From positions 1 to 18,162 of the forward strand of contig JWZX01002281.1 in the NCBI GenBank assembly GCA_001275005.1: a stretch of DNA of 18,162 bases. Direction: 5' to 3'. Shown here in pieces: positions 8,617-16,405 of the stretch; within the stretch, counting starts at the first letter, position 1, and every line of letters starts with the position of its first letter. The notes below the pieces were generated by a model that was not told the DNA's origin, ran no database searches, and saw nothing but the letters and a program-made list of their open reading frames with translations. Source of the DNA: Chrysochromulina tobinii (lineage: Eukaryota > Haptophyta > Prymnesiales > Chrysochromulinaceae). The translations under genes and the position numbers were made by a program.

Positions 8617-9180
8617 TCATCGCAGCTCGTTGGGGTCGGCAGCGCCGTCAGCCTTAACACGCTTAAACAGGGATGCCTTTTTCTTGGCACGCCGACGCGC
8701 CTTGAGCTCGTCCGTGCCGAGAGGCTTTCCCGCGCCCTCGAGCTTGATAAGCTCGAGCTTGAAGACAAGCGCGTCGCCCGGGGCGATGTCGCCACCCGCG
8801 CCCGCATCGCCGTACGCAAGTTCGGACGGTATGTAGAGCAGCCACGTGTCTCCTGCGACCATCAGCTGCATGGCCTCCGTCCACCCTTTGATCACTTGGT
8901 TGGGAGCAAAGGAGGTCGGCGCGCCGCGCGCATACGAAGAGTCGAAAATTTTCCCCGCAGGATACTGCTGTGCGGTGCGGCCCTCATAGTGGCAGGCGCA
9001 GGTCGTGCCCGGCAAGGGATGCTCGGTGCCGCTGCCGTTCGTGATCACCTTGTACTGCAGCCCCGAAGGGAGCGTCACCACACCGTCCTTGGCCTTGTTC
9101 GCGTTGAGAAAGGCATTTCCCGCGGCGTTGGTGGCAGCGGCGAAGGGCAGGACCGCGGCGATGAGTGAAGCGCCGCGCAT
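8617..9180 (-). CDS. FKBP: FKBP-type peptidyl-prolyl isomerase with signal peptide
   Basis: The protein is a single FKBP domain catalysing cis-trans isomerisation of prolyl bonds. Numbered from the Met at 9180, the pocket residues of FKBP12 all appear conserved: Tyr65 (CHYEG), Phe79-Asp80 (IFDSS), Phe91, Val96-Ile97, Trp100 (IKGW), Tyr123 (LAYGD) and Phe140 (LVFKLEL). It should therefore be active. The Mip/FkpA-like lead-in GVVTLPSGLQYKVI is present. I chose the Met at 9180 because it is followed directly by a clean signal peptide (ASLIAAVLPFAAATNA, then AG); the frame opens upstream to a Met at 9237, which adds 19 residues. The C terminus is a basic extension (KARRRAKKK) without a KDEL-like retention signal. 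The lumenal site (ER or plastid-related) cannot be resolved. The gene is divergent from the giant IQ gene. Confidence 0.93.
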   Translation of the reverse strand: MRGASLIAAVLPFAAATNAAGNAFLNANKAKDGVVTLPSGLQYKVITNGSGTEHPLPGTTCACHYEGRTAQQYPAGKIFDSSYARGAPTSFAPNQVIKGWTEAMQLMVAGDTWLLYIPSELAYGDAGAGGDIAPGDALVFKLELIKLEGAGKPLGTDELKARRRAKKKASLFKRVKADGAADPNELR

Positions 9181-9434
9181 TCCCGAAAAATGGCCGGCCT
9201 TTTTTCCGAACGAAGGAACCTCGATTCCGCACATCATGTGGGGGACGGTGTGGAGATTCGAGGAGCTTCCCGTCCGGCGCCGAAACCGCTCGCGACAGCG
9301 GCGACGAGCGCCCCAAAATTACGAAATGTTCCTCCGGCCGCCGGTCGGGAAGGCGGCTACCACCGCCGCCGCCACCGCCACCCTGGAGCTCCAGCTCAAG
9401 GAGAAGGGCGCGGCGTTCGGCGGCGCGGCGCTCC
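9181..9434. promoter_or_regulatory. Shared divergent promoter of FKBP and the IQ/Sfi1 gene
   Basis: The two start codons face away from each other with about 254 bp between them. The IQ/Sfi1 frame is open through this stretch, back to a Met at 9165 inside the FKBP gene, but that extension is basic, low-complexity and antisense to FKBP coding sequence. I therefore take it as 5' flank. No clear motif is visible. Confidence 0.45.
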
Positions 9435-12400
9435 ATGAACGAGCAGCTCTCTGTGCATGCGGCCCTTCAGTCACACATGCCGCTCACGAGCGGCTCAATC
9501 GCCGCAATGAATGCCTCCCTGACAGGGGCGACGGAGCCCGAGGAGGAGCCGGCGCCTCCCACGCCACCCGCTCCGCCCGCTCTGCCCGCTCTGCCCGCTC
9601 TGCCCGCTCTGCCCGCTCTGCCCGCTCTGCCCGCTACCGAGAGTACATACGACCCCTTTGCGGCGCCGACCACTGTCGCCGAGCTGATGGGCGTCATGGC
9701 CTCCATGCTGTCCGGCCTACAGATGCCGCCGCTGTGCGAGGAGCTGCTGCGCTCTGCCGTTGAGGCAGAGGAGGCGGACGCGCTGAGGCGCGCGGCGGCG
9801 GTGCGCGTGCAGGCGTGCACACGCGGCCACGTGCAGCGCCAGCGCGAAGCAGCGCTCCGCCTGCGGCAGCAGCAGCAGCGGACGGCGGCGGCGGTGCATG
9901 TGCAGGCAGCCGTCCGGGCGCACCGGGCGCGCGTGTGGGCAAGCTCGGAGCGCGAGCGCCGTATCGTCGAATTGGAGCAGGAGCGGCTGCAAATCGCCGC
10001 TGCACGCGAGCAGCAAGCCAAGGAGCAGCGCCTTCGCGCAGAGGAGGAGGGGCGAAAGGCTCGTGATCTCAGGCTTCGCGAGCTCGAGGAGATCAGGCAA
10101 AGGAACCAAGAGCAGCAACGTCTTGAGCGTCTCGAGTGGCAGCGAAAGCAGCACACGGCGGCGATGCGCATGCAGAGCGGCTGGCGAGGCTACGTGGCGC
10201 GCACTGAGCTTCTCAGGTGGCGCTGGGAGCGCGCGGCGGTGCGAGTGCAGTCGGTGTGGCGCGGCAGCGCTGGGCGCAAGTGGTGTCGCGAGGAGTGCTC
10301 TCTCGTGCGCCAGCACAGCGCGGCTGTGGTCCTCCAAGCTGCCTTCCGTTGCCACCGTGCGCGCGGCTGGCTCCGTGGCTTCCTGTGGCAGAAGCGCACC
10401 ACGCGTGCGGCGACACTCTTCCAAGCTGCGTACCTCGGTTTTCTGGCGCGTCGGGCGTCAGCGCTGCGCGCGCAAAGGCAGCAGGTGGCGTTGGTAGGCG
10501 CTCAAGTGGCGGCGGTCGCGCTGCAGGCGGCAGCGCGTGGCTTGCTCGCGCGGCGAGATCATCGCCTGCGGCGCACGCGGGCAGCTGAGCTCGCAGCAGC
10601 CGCCGCCGCCGCTGCGGCGGCCGCGACGGCGGCGGCCGAGAGGCGGGGTGCCGAGATACTATCTCGCGAGCTCTGTCGCGTAGAGCAGCAGCGGGCTGCC
10701 GAGTGGGCGGCGCGCGAGCAGACGATTGCCGAGGCGCTTGCGAAGGCCCATGCGGAGGCGGAGGCGGCGTCGGCGCGAGCGGGGGCGGAGGCGGAGGCGA
10801 GGGCGAGGGCGGAGCTGAGAGCGCACGCAGAGGCGGAGGCGAGGGCGCAGGTGGAGGCGAGGACCAAGGCGGAGGCGCAGCTCGTCGCCGAGGTGAGGGC
10901 GAGAGAAGCCACGTTGGCCACGGAGGCGCAGGCTGCTCGTAACCACAGCCTGCTGGCGGCGGAGTCACGGCTGCTCACGGAGCTCAAGGCGGGAGAAGCC
11001 TCGCGAGTGGCAATGGATGCGCGGGCCCAATCGTGGGGCACGTTGAGGACGAGCGCCCGTGACGGCGCCTCGACGGAGGAGGTCGAGACGGAGGAGGACG
11101 AGGAGGACGAGGAGGCCGACAGGATCGCCGCCGAAAAGGCAGAGCGCCTGATCTTTGAAGTCGAGCGCTTTGCTGAAGAGAGGCTCGGGGTGGAGCGCCG
11201 TCACGAGCATCTCAGTGAGCAGGAGGCGGCGGCCGAGGCTGCAGCGGCCGAAGCAGCCTATCTGGAGCAGGCTGCATCGGCCGAAGCAGCCTTTCTGGAG
11301 CAGGCTGCATCGGCCGAAGCAGCCTTTCTGGAGCAGGCTGCAGCGGCCGAAGCAGCCTTTCTGGAGCAGGAGAAGGAGGAGGAGGAGGAGGAGGAGGAGG
11401 AGGCAGCTAGGATCGCTGCCGAGAAGGCGGATCACGTCATCTTTGAGGTCGAGCGCATGGCGGCGGGGAGGGCCTACGTGGAGCGGCTTGCGGCAGAGGA
11501 GGCTGTGGCAGTGCGGCTCGAGGAGGAGCGGCTAGCTGCCGAGGCGGCCGACGAGCGACTCGCTCGCAAGCATGAGGCCTTCGCCTGCTGGGTGGCTGCA
11601 TCCCAGGCAGCCGCGGCCAGATTGAGACGATTGGAGCGCCTTGCGGCTGAGGAGGCGGCCGCTGAGAAGGAGGCTGCCGAGGCGGCCGACGACGAGCTGC
11701 TTCGTCGTCTGCAGGCGCTGCGCAGCGAGGATGCACCCGGCAGCGCCATCGACGATGAGGCGGCGGGGGTGGAGGAGGAGGACGAGGAGGTGGAGGCGAA
11801 GGACGAGGTGGAGGCGGAGGACGAGGTGGAGGAGGAGGACGAGGCGGAGGAGGAGGAGGCTCACGAGGGCGACGAGGGCGACGGGGGCGACGAGGGCGAC
11901 GAGGGCGACGAGGGCGACGAGGAGGAGCAATACGCGTTTGAGTGGCAGGCGGCGAGGTTGGTTGAGGAGGCACAGCGCATTCACGTGAAGGCAGAGCTCC
12001 GTGCTGCCAAGGAGGCTGAGGCCGCGATGGCCGAGCGGCTGGCCGCCTTTGCTGCGCTAGAGCGAGCGTCGGCGAGCGCCGCTGCCACAGCCGAAGGGGT
12101 GCTCGCTTCCTCGTTGAGCCCACAACCAAGCCCCTCCAAGCCACGATCGAGCTCGGCTCTTTTCTCGGATAACCGTTGGGCCGAAGATGGTGACGAGATG
12201 AGGATGGAGACCAACCGTTGGGCCGAAGATGGTGACGAGATGAGGATGGGGCGGCAGAGCGCCGGCAGCTCGGAGGAGCTCGATGAAGGCTCCGCGGAGA
12301 TTGCGATCTCGGAGGAGCTCGATGAAGGCTCGGAGGGCTCTGTGGAGATCGACGAGGCTGCCACAGAGGGCGATGCGGACGAGGCTGCCACAGAGGGCGA

Positions 12401-15400
12401 TGTGGACGAGGCTGCCACAGAGGGCGATGCGGACGAGGCTGCCACAGAGGGCGATGTGGACGAGGCTGCCACAGAGGGCGATGCGGACGAGGCGACAGCG
12501 CTCGATACAGCGCTGACGGACACGCCGCCTCCTCCTCCCCCGCTCGCTCCTCCTTTGGAGCCGCCGCCCGAGGTGCCACTGGCCGTCTGGCGGCGCGGCG
12601 CGGCTGCCGCGTCGGGCGAGGCGCTCACGCCGCCGACGGCCGAGGACGGTGTGGCGTACGCGATGTGGCTCGGCCTCGCGGGGCCTGGAGCGCCCGGTAC
12701 GGCGCCTATGGGCGCCGAGGAAGGCGCGGTGCTTCGTGTCCTCCTCGACTGCCTCGCGCGGCCGCTGCCGCCGGGATGGAGAGCCCTCCTCACTGACCAG
12801 GCGGAGCAAGCCATCCGCCTCGCAGTCTCCGAGGGCGGGGGCTTCGTTGCGGGCACCTTCTCCGACGCCCCTGCCGATCCCGATGGCATGCTTCCGGTAT
12901 CTCCCGGTATCTCCGATGGCATGCTCCCAGTATCTCCGACGCGACTCGCGGTGTACTTTGTGAGCGCGGAAGGTCAGGCCACCTGGGACAACCCGCTCGA
13001 CGACGTCTGCCGGCGCGAGTGCCTTCGAGCGGGCCTCGAACTGCGCCCCCAGCCACCGATGAATCTTCAAGCAGCCTTCGATGCAGTGGGCGACGAGGAG
13101 GGCGAGGAGGGCGAGGCGGCGGAGGCGGCTGCAGTCGAGGTCATGGGGCCGTCATCGTCGGCAGCGGCAGTGGCGCCCTCGTCAGCCCATGTTTCGTCAG
13201 CCCAAGTTTCGTCAGCCCATGTTTCGTCAGCCCATGTTTCGTCAGCCCATGTTTCGTCAGTGGCGCCCTCGTCAGCCCTTGCTGCGTTGCCGCCTCCCGC
13301 GCCGCTGGAGCACCATGTGGCCGAGGCATTCAGCCTGATCGAAGCCAATGGCGACGGCGTTCTCTCGCGTGCCGAGGTGATCAAGGCGTGCCGCGCGAGC
13401 GAGAGGGTACGCACCCTGCTCGGCCTGCCGATGACGATCCGCCAAGAGGACGGCACGCGAGACGCCTTCGAGGCGGTCTTCCAGCGACTCGATGTCGACG
13501 ACTCGAAGTCCATCTCCCTCGACGAGTTCCGTCAATTCTTTGAGCACGCTGAGCCGCGCGGGTTGGTGTCGTCACCGCCCTCGACCTCGCACTCCTCGCA
13601 GCAGCGAGAGCTGGAGCATCTGGATCAGGAGGTGGATCTGGAGGTGGAGTTGGAGCTTGAGCTGCGGCTGCTCGAGCTGCGGAATCCGGAGTCGTCACAG
13701 CAGCTGGCTGAAGCCGAGGCGGCCGAGGTGGCCGAGGCGGCCGAGGCGTTCGCGGCGGTCGAGGCGGTCGAGGCGGTCGAGGCGGCCGCGGAGGTCGAGG
13801 CTCAGGCGGCGGCGGCGGCGGCGGCGGCGGAGGTTGAGGCTCAGGCGGCCGCGGAGGCTGAGGCTCAGGTGGCCGCGGAGGCGGCGGCCGAGGCGGCGGC
13901 TCAGGAGGCCGCGGAGGAGGCGGCCATGGCCGAAGAGGCGGCAGCCTGGGCGGCTGAGCAGGTGGCGGCCGAGGCGGCGGCCGAAGCGTTGGCCGAGGCG
14001 GCGGCCAGGGCGGCGGAGGAGGCGGAGGCGGAAGAGGCGGCCAGGGCGGCGGAGGAGGCGGCGGCCAGGGCGGCGGAGCAGGAGGCGGCTAGGGCGGCGG
14101 AGGCGGCCAGGGCGGCGGAGGAGGCGGCGGCCAGGGCGGCGGAGGCGGCGGCCAGGGCGGTGGTGGAGGAGGAAGCGGCCCTGGCCTCAGCTCACCTTCG
14201 TGTTGCGCTGCTGACGTGGCGTGGGTACACACGGCAGCAGCGCGCCATCCTCGTCACCGGGCGCATCGTCTTCAAGCGCTACCGGCGCGGCCAGCTCGTG
14301 CTCGCTTTAATGGCGCTGCGCCGGGCCACAGACGCCGCCCGGCGCAACGCGCAGCGCTCCGAGTTGGCGGCTCGGCACGCGTATCTGCTCGCTTGGCGCA
14401 CGTTCCGCGCTCATGTGCCAAGGCCGATCGCCGACGGGCACGCCCACTTCCGACGGGGGGCGCTGCGGCGCTTGCGACGGCGCTTTGGGCCGACGAGCAT
14501 GGTGGCGGCCGCTTCCATTGCGTTGCTGCGCGATCGGGCGGTGAGGCATCGGCTGGGCGTCGCCCTTGTCAAGCTCTCCCGACGCGGTCGGCAGCAGGCG
14601 CAGCAGCAGGCGCAGCAGCAGGCGCAGCAGCAGGCCTCGATGGACGCGGCGCACCAGCGGCGACGCTCATCGGCGATTCGTCAGTGGGTGCTCCGCGCCC
14701 GCGACGCCGCCGCCGCGCGCGCCGAGCGGGACGCTCACGTGGCGCTCGTCAACTGCCGGCAGGCGTGGCGGCGCTGGGTGCGCGCAGCGGCAGCAAGGCG
14801 CGCGCAGTCGGACCTTTGCATTCGCGCGGCGCTACACGGCGCGTGGCGCTCCCGCGTGACGACGTGGGAGCACTGGCAGCACCGGTGCATTCAGTGGGCC
14901 ACGGGCCGCATTGCCGATGAGGAGCGACTGGAGCGCGCCAGCCTGTGGCATGCGGCCCCCTTTTTCACGGCGTGGCGTGCGGCAGCGACGTGGCTGGCCC
15001 ACGAGCACGCGCTGCAGACGTCGCAGCTGACCCACGCCCTCCGAGCTTGGCGCGAGATGCAGCACCGAACCGAGGAGGTGGCGAGGCTGTGGGATCTTGA
15101 GAGGCTCCACAGCCGCCGATGGGGCGCTTGGTTCTGGCGTGCCCTGTGCGCCTGGCACGAGCTCGCGAAGGCCGACTCTCGCCAGCAGCTGCTCGCATCG
15201 CTCTTCGAGCCGCGCCTCAGCCAGCGGCGCGCGCTGCGCCGACTCTTCTTTCACGCACGGCCGCCGCTTCCGAAGCGCTCGCCTCTTCACACCACCGTGC
15301 AGTCGAAGGCGGTGTGGGTCCCCAATGGCGCGGGCTATGCCTCCGAGCCAACCAACCGCGTCGGCCTCTCACACCATGCGCCGATAGGGATCCACCTGCT

Positions 15401-16151
15401 CGGTACGGCGGCGCACTCGCCGTTGGCATCGATCAGTGGAAAGGAGCTGCTGATGATCGAAGGGATACGGAAGCGAGCTGCTGCCGCGGTGGCGCGGACA
15501 ACCGCGGCAGCAGCGTCCTCCACGGGTGCCACCGACCACGACCGCGCCTCGGAGCGGCATGCACGCGCCTCTGTGCGCACCTCAGACCACGCATGGGCCA
15601 CCGACCACGTGGAGCCGACGGGTGGGGGCATGCTCTTCGAGCGCTTCCGTGCCACGCCGCCCCACGGCCGCGCTGCGCCGAGCGCCGCGGCCGTGAGCGT
15701 CGTACCGGGCGCTGCTGACCCGGCGGCCGCGGCCGCGGCGGCGGTCGTCGTCGGCTGGCTGCCAAGGCGTGGTACCGCCCGGTACCGTGGCGGCTCGCTG
15801 GCGAGCGCGTACTCGGGCTCGCTCTCTCCTGAGCCAACGGCGGCCGCCCTGTCCAAACGGGCGCAGCATGAGCGCCAGTGGCACGAGAGCACCTCGGAGC
15901 GGGCCGCGACGCGCACGGAGCGCATCCATCATCGCTCATGGAACCCATACGCGTCGTCGCCTAAGGGAGGGACGACGCCGCTCGCGCGCCCGCTTCGAGA
16001 ACAGGCGCCGGTCACGGTGCTCACGAAGACGCCGACGACCACCACCTCGTGCACGACGGCGGCGACACCGCCGTCGCGGGCGAGCACGCCCCAGAACAAG
16101 CCTGCGGCTTCCCCGACGCCGCGGCCAAGAGCGACCCCCCTCAGGATTTGA
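9435..16151 (+). CDS. Giant IQ, coiled-coil, WW, EF-hand and Sfi1-repeat scaffold protein
   Basis: One intronless frame encodes about 2238 residues. In order: a Pro-Ala-Leu repeat (about 42-65); 7-8 IQ motifs, e.g. AAAVRVQACTRGHVQRQ and AAMRMQSGWRGYVAR (about 118-385); Ala/Glu coiled coil with 11-residue repeats (602-645); acidic GDE repeats (~809-830); nine-residue DEAATEGD repeats (973-1017); a WW-like module (Trp1115 to Pro1187) with a long loop insertion; two EF-hand loops (1303-1314, 1353-1364, the second canonical DVDDSKSISLDE); a long Ala/Glu helix (~1420-1585); then Sfi1-like repeats with Trp about every 30 residues (~1590-1950); and a disordered Thr/Pro/Ala tail. IQ motifs bind calmodulin and Sfi1 repeats bind centrin, so a Ca2+-responsive centrosome or basal-body scaffold is inferred. 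The start at 9435 avoids overlapping FKBP. Confidence 0.85.
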   Translation: MNEQLSVHAALQSHMPLTSGSIAAMNASLTGATEPEEEPAPPTPPAPPALPALPALPALPALPALPATESTYDPFAAPTTVAELMGVMASMLSGLQMPPLCEELLRSAVEAEEADALRRAAAVRVQACTRGHVQRQREAALRLRQQQQRTAAAVHVQAAVRAHRARVWASSERERRIVELEQERLQIAAAREQQAKEQRLRAEEEGRKARDLRLRELEEIRQRNQEQQRLERLEWQRKQHTAAMRMQSGWRGYVARTELLRWRWERAAVRVQSVWRGSAGRKWCREECSLVRQHSAAVVLQAAFRCHRARGWLRGFLWQKRTTRAATLFQAAYLGFLARRASALRAQRQQVALVGAQVAAVALQAAARGLLARRDHRLRRTRAAELAAAAAAAAAAATAAAERRGAEILSRELCRVEQQRAAEWAAREQTIAEALAKAHAEAEAASARAGAEAEARARAELRAHAEAEARAQVEARTKAEAQLVAEVRAREATLATEAQAARNHSLLAAESRLLTELKAGEASRVAMDARAQSWGTLRTSARDGASTEEVETEEDEEDEEADRIAAEKAERLIFEVERFAEERLGVERRHEHLSEQEAAAEAAAAEAAYLEQAASAEAAFLEQAASAEAAFLEQAAAAEAAFLEQEKEEEEEEEEEAARIAAEKADHVIFEVERMAAGRAYVERLAAEEAVAVRLEEERLAAEAADERLARKHEAFACWVAASQAAAARLRRLERLAAEEAAAEKEAAEAADDELLRRLQALRSEDAPGSAIDDEAAGVEEEDEEVEAKDEVEAEDEVEEEDEAEEEEAHEGDEGDGGDEGDEGDEGDEEEQYAFEWQAARLVEEAQRIHVKAELRAAKEAEAAMAERLAAFAALERASASAAATAEGVLASSLSPQPSPSKPRSSSALFSDNRWAEDGDEMRMETNRWAEDGDEMRMGRQSAGSSEELDEGSAEIAISEELDEGSEGSVEIDEAATEGDADEAATEGDVDEAATEGDADEAATEGDVDEAATEGDADEATALDTALTDTPPPPPPLAPPLEPPPEVPLAVWRRGAAAASGEALTPPTAEDGVAYAMWLGLAGPGAPGTAPMGAEEGAVLRVLLDCLARPLPPGWRALLTDQAEQAIRLAVSEGGGFVAGTFSDAPADPDGMLPVSPGISDGMLPVSPTRLAVYFVSAEGQATWDNPLDDVCRRECLRAGLELRPQPPMNLQAAFDAVGDEEGEEGEAAEAAAVEVMGPSSSAAAVAPSSAHVSSAQVSSAHVSSAHVSSAHVSSVAPSSALAALPPPAPLEHHVAEAFSLIEANGDGVLSRAEVIKACRASERVRTLLGLPMTIRQEDGTRDAFEAVFQRLDVDDSKSISLDEFRQFFEHAEPRGLVSSPPSTSHSSQQRELEHLDQEVDLEVELELELRLLELRNPESSQQLAEAEAAEVAEAAEAFAAVEAVEAVEAAAEVEAQAAAAAAAAEVEAQAAAEAEAQVAAEAAAEAAAQEAAEEAAMAEEAAAWAAEQVAAEAAAEALAEAAARAAEEAEAEEAARAAEEAAARAAEQEAARAAEAARAAEEAAARAAEAAARAVVEEEAALASAHLRVALLTWRGYTRQQRAILVTGRIVFKRYRRGQLVLALMALRRATDAARRNAQRSELAARHAYLLAWRTFRAHVPRPIADGHAHFRRGALRRLRRRFGPTSMVAAASIALLRDRAVRHRLGVALVKLSRRGRQQAQQQAQQQAQQQASMDAAHQRRRSSAIRQWVLRARDAAAARAERDAHVALVNCRQAWRRWVRAAAARRAQSDLCIRAALHGAWRSRVTTWEHWQHRCIQWATGRIADEERLERASLWHAAPFFTAWRAAATWLAHEHALQTSQLTHALRAWREMQHRTEEVARLWDLERLHSRRWGAWFWRALCAWHELAKADSRQQLLASLFEPRLSQRRALRRLFFHARPPLPKRSPLHTTVQSKAVWVPNGAGYASEPTNRVGLSHHAPIGIHLLGTAAHSPLASISGKELLMIEGIRKRAAAAVARTTAAAASSTGATDHDRASERHARASVRTSDHAWATDHVEPTGGGMLFERFRATPPHGRAAPSAAAVSVVPGAADPAAAAAAAVVVGWLPRRGTARYRGGSLASAYSGSLSPEPTAAALSKRAQHERQWHESTSERAATRTERIHHRSWNPYASSPKGGTTPLARPLREQAPVTVLTKTPTTTTSCTTAATPPSRASTPQNKPAASPTPRPRATPLRI
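9571..9635 (+). repeat. 9-bp tandem repeat encoding Pro-Ala-Leu
   Basis: CTGCCCGCT repeats in frame about six times inside the N-terminal part of the giant gene, giving a PAL linker. The near-identical units indicate recent expansion by slippage. Confidence 0.85.
11238..11369 (+). repeat. 33-bp coding repeat, 4 units (11-residue hendecad)
   Basis: Four in-frame units start at 11238, 11271, 11304 and 11337, each reading AA(S/A)AEAA(F/Y)LEQ. Units two and three are identical in DNA; the others differ by a few bases. Eleven residues equal about three helical turns, which suits a hendecad coiled coil. A poly-Glu run (GAGGAG) follows directly. Confidence 0.9.
12171..12254 (+). repeat. 42-bp duplication encoding NRWAEDGDEMRM
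   Basis: Two adjacent 14-codon units start at 12171 and 12213 and differ only in the last two codons (ET versus GR). They lie in the acidic linker of the giant protein. Confidence 0.85.
12351..12485 (+). repeat. 27-bp coding repeat, 5 units (DEAATEGD A/V)
   Basis: Five perfect-length units alternate strictly between GCG (Ala) and GTG (Val) at the ninth codon. This shows that the last expansions copied a 54-bp dimer. The encoded segment is acidic and probably disordered. Confidence 0.9.
13171..13278 (+). repeat. 15-bp coding repeat flanked by an 18-bp duplication
   Basis: GTTTCGTCAGCCCAT-like units (SSAHV, once SSAQV) repeat about five times between 13186 and 13260. They are bracketed by two copies of TGGCGCCCTCGTCAGCCC at 13171 and 13261. 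The segment links the WW-like module to the EF-hands. Confidence 0.85.
13700..14185 (+). repeat. GCGGCGGAGG-type tract encoding a long Ala/Glu helix
   Basis: About 160 codons are almost all Ala, Glu, Gln and Arg, built from degenerate GAGGCGGCG and GCCAGGGCGGCGGAG units. The protein should form a long single helix or coiled coil. The plus strand is extremely G-rich with many GG/GGG runs, so G-quadruplexes or R-loops are possible. Confidence 0.8.
14592..14635 (+). repeat. 12-bp CAG-type repeat encoding QQQA
   Basis: CAGCAGCAGGCG-type units repeat about four times in frame within the Sfi1-like region, inserting a Gln-rich loop between two Trp repeats. Confidence 0.85.
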
Positions 16152-16405
16152 CCCGCGTTCAGTTCTGACAGCGCGAGCCGAGTTGCACGCGAGATGTAGC
16201 GGGGTGTAGTCTGTAGACTGTCGTCTGTGACGTGAACTGTCGCGTAGAAGTAACAGCTAGAAAAGTTGTCTTTTGTCTCACCGGACCGTACTTAACGAGG
16301 CGGCGTAGAAGTAACAGCTAATACTCGAGTAAAAACCGTCACAGCTAATACTGATCCTTAGTCTCATGCACAGTGACCGACCCGCCGCGCCTGCAAGGTA
16401 TACGC
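16152..16405. other. Convergent 3' region with an 18-bp direct repeat
   Basis: This stretch separates the stops of the giant gene and the minus-strand small gene. GCGTAGAAGTAACAGCTA occurs exactly twice, at 16242-16259 and 16303-16320 (61-bp spacing). A third partial copy, ACAGCTAATACT, follows the second. No gene is visible. Confidence 0.6.

Noticed and set aside
9165-9434. N-terminal 90-codon extension of the giant protein
   Set aside because: Its first codons are antisense to the FKBP signal peptide. The extension is Arg/Pro-rich, and the Met at 9435 begins protein-like sequence (MNEQLSVHAALQSHM).
11437-12579. Minus-strand 380-codon Pro/Arg/His-rich frame
   Set aside because: It is antisense to the acidic repeats of the giant protein; its repeats mirror the GDE and DEAATEGD coding repeats.
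13492-14214. Plus-strand Arg-rich frame (RRPRRSRR-type)
   Set aside because: It is the +1 shadow of the GCGGCGGAGG tract in the giant gene, and its composition is fully explained by the repeat.
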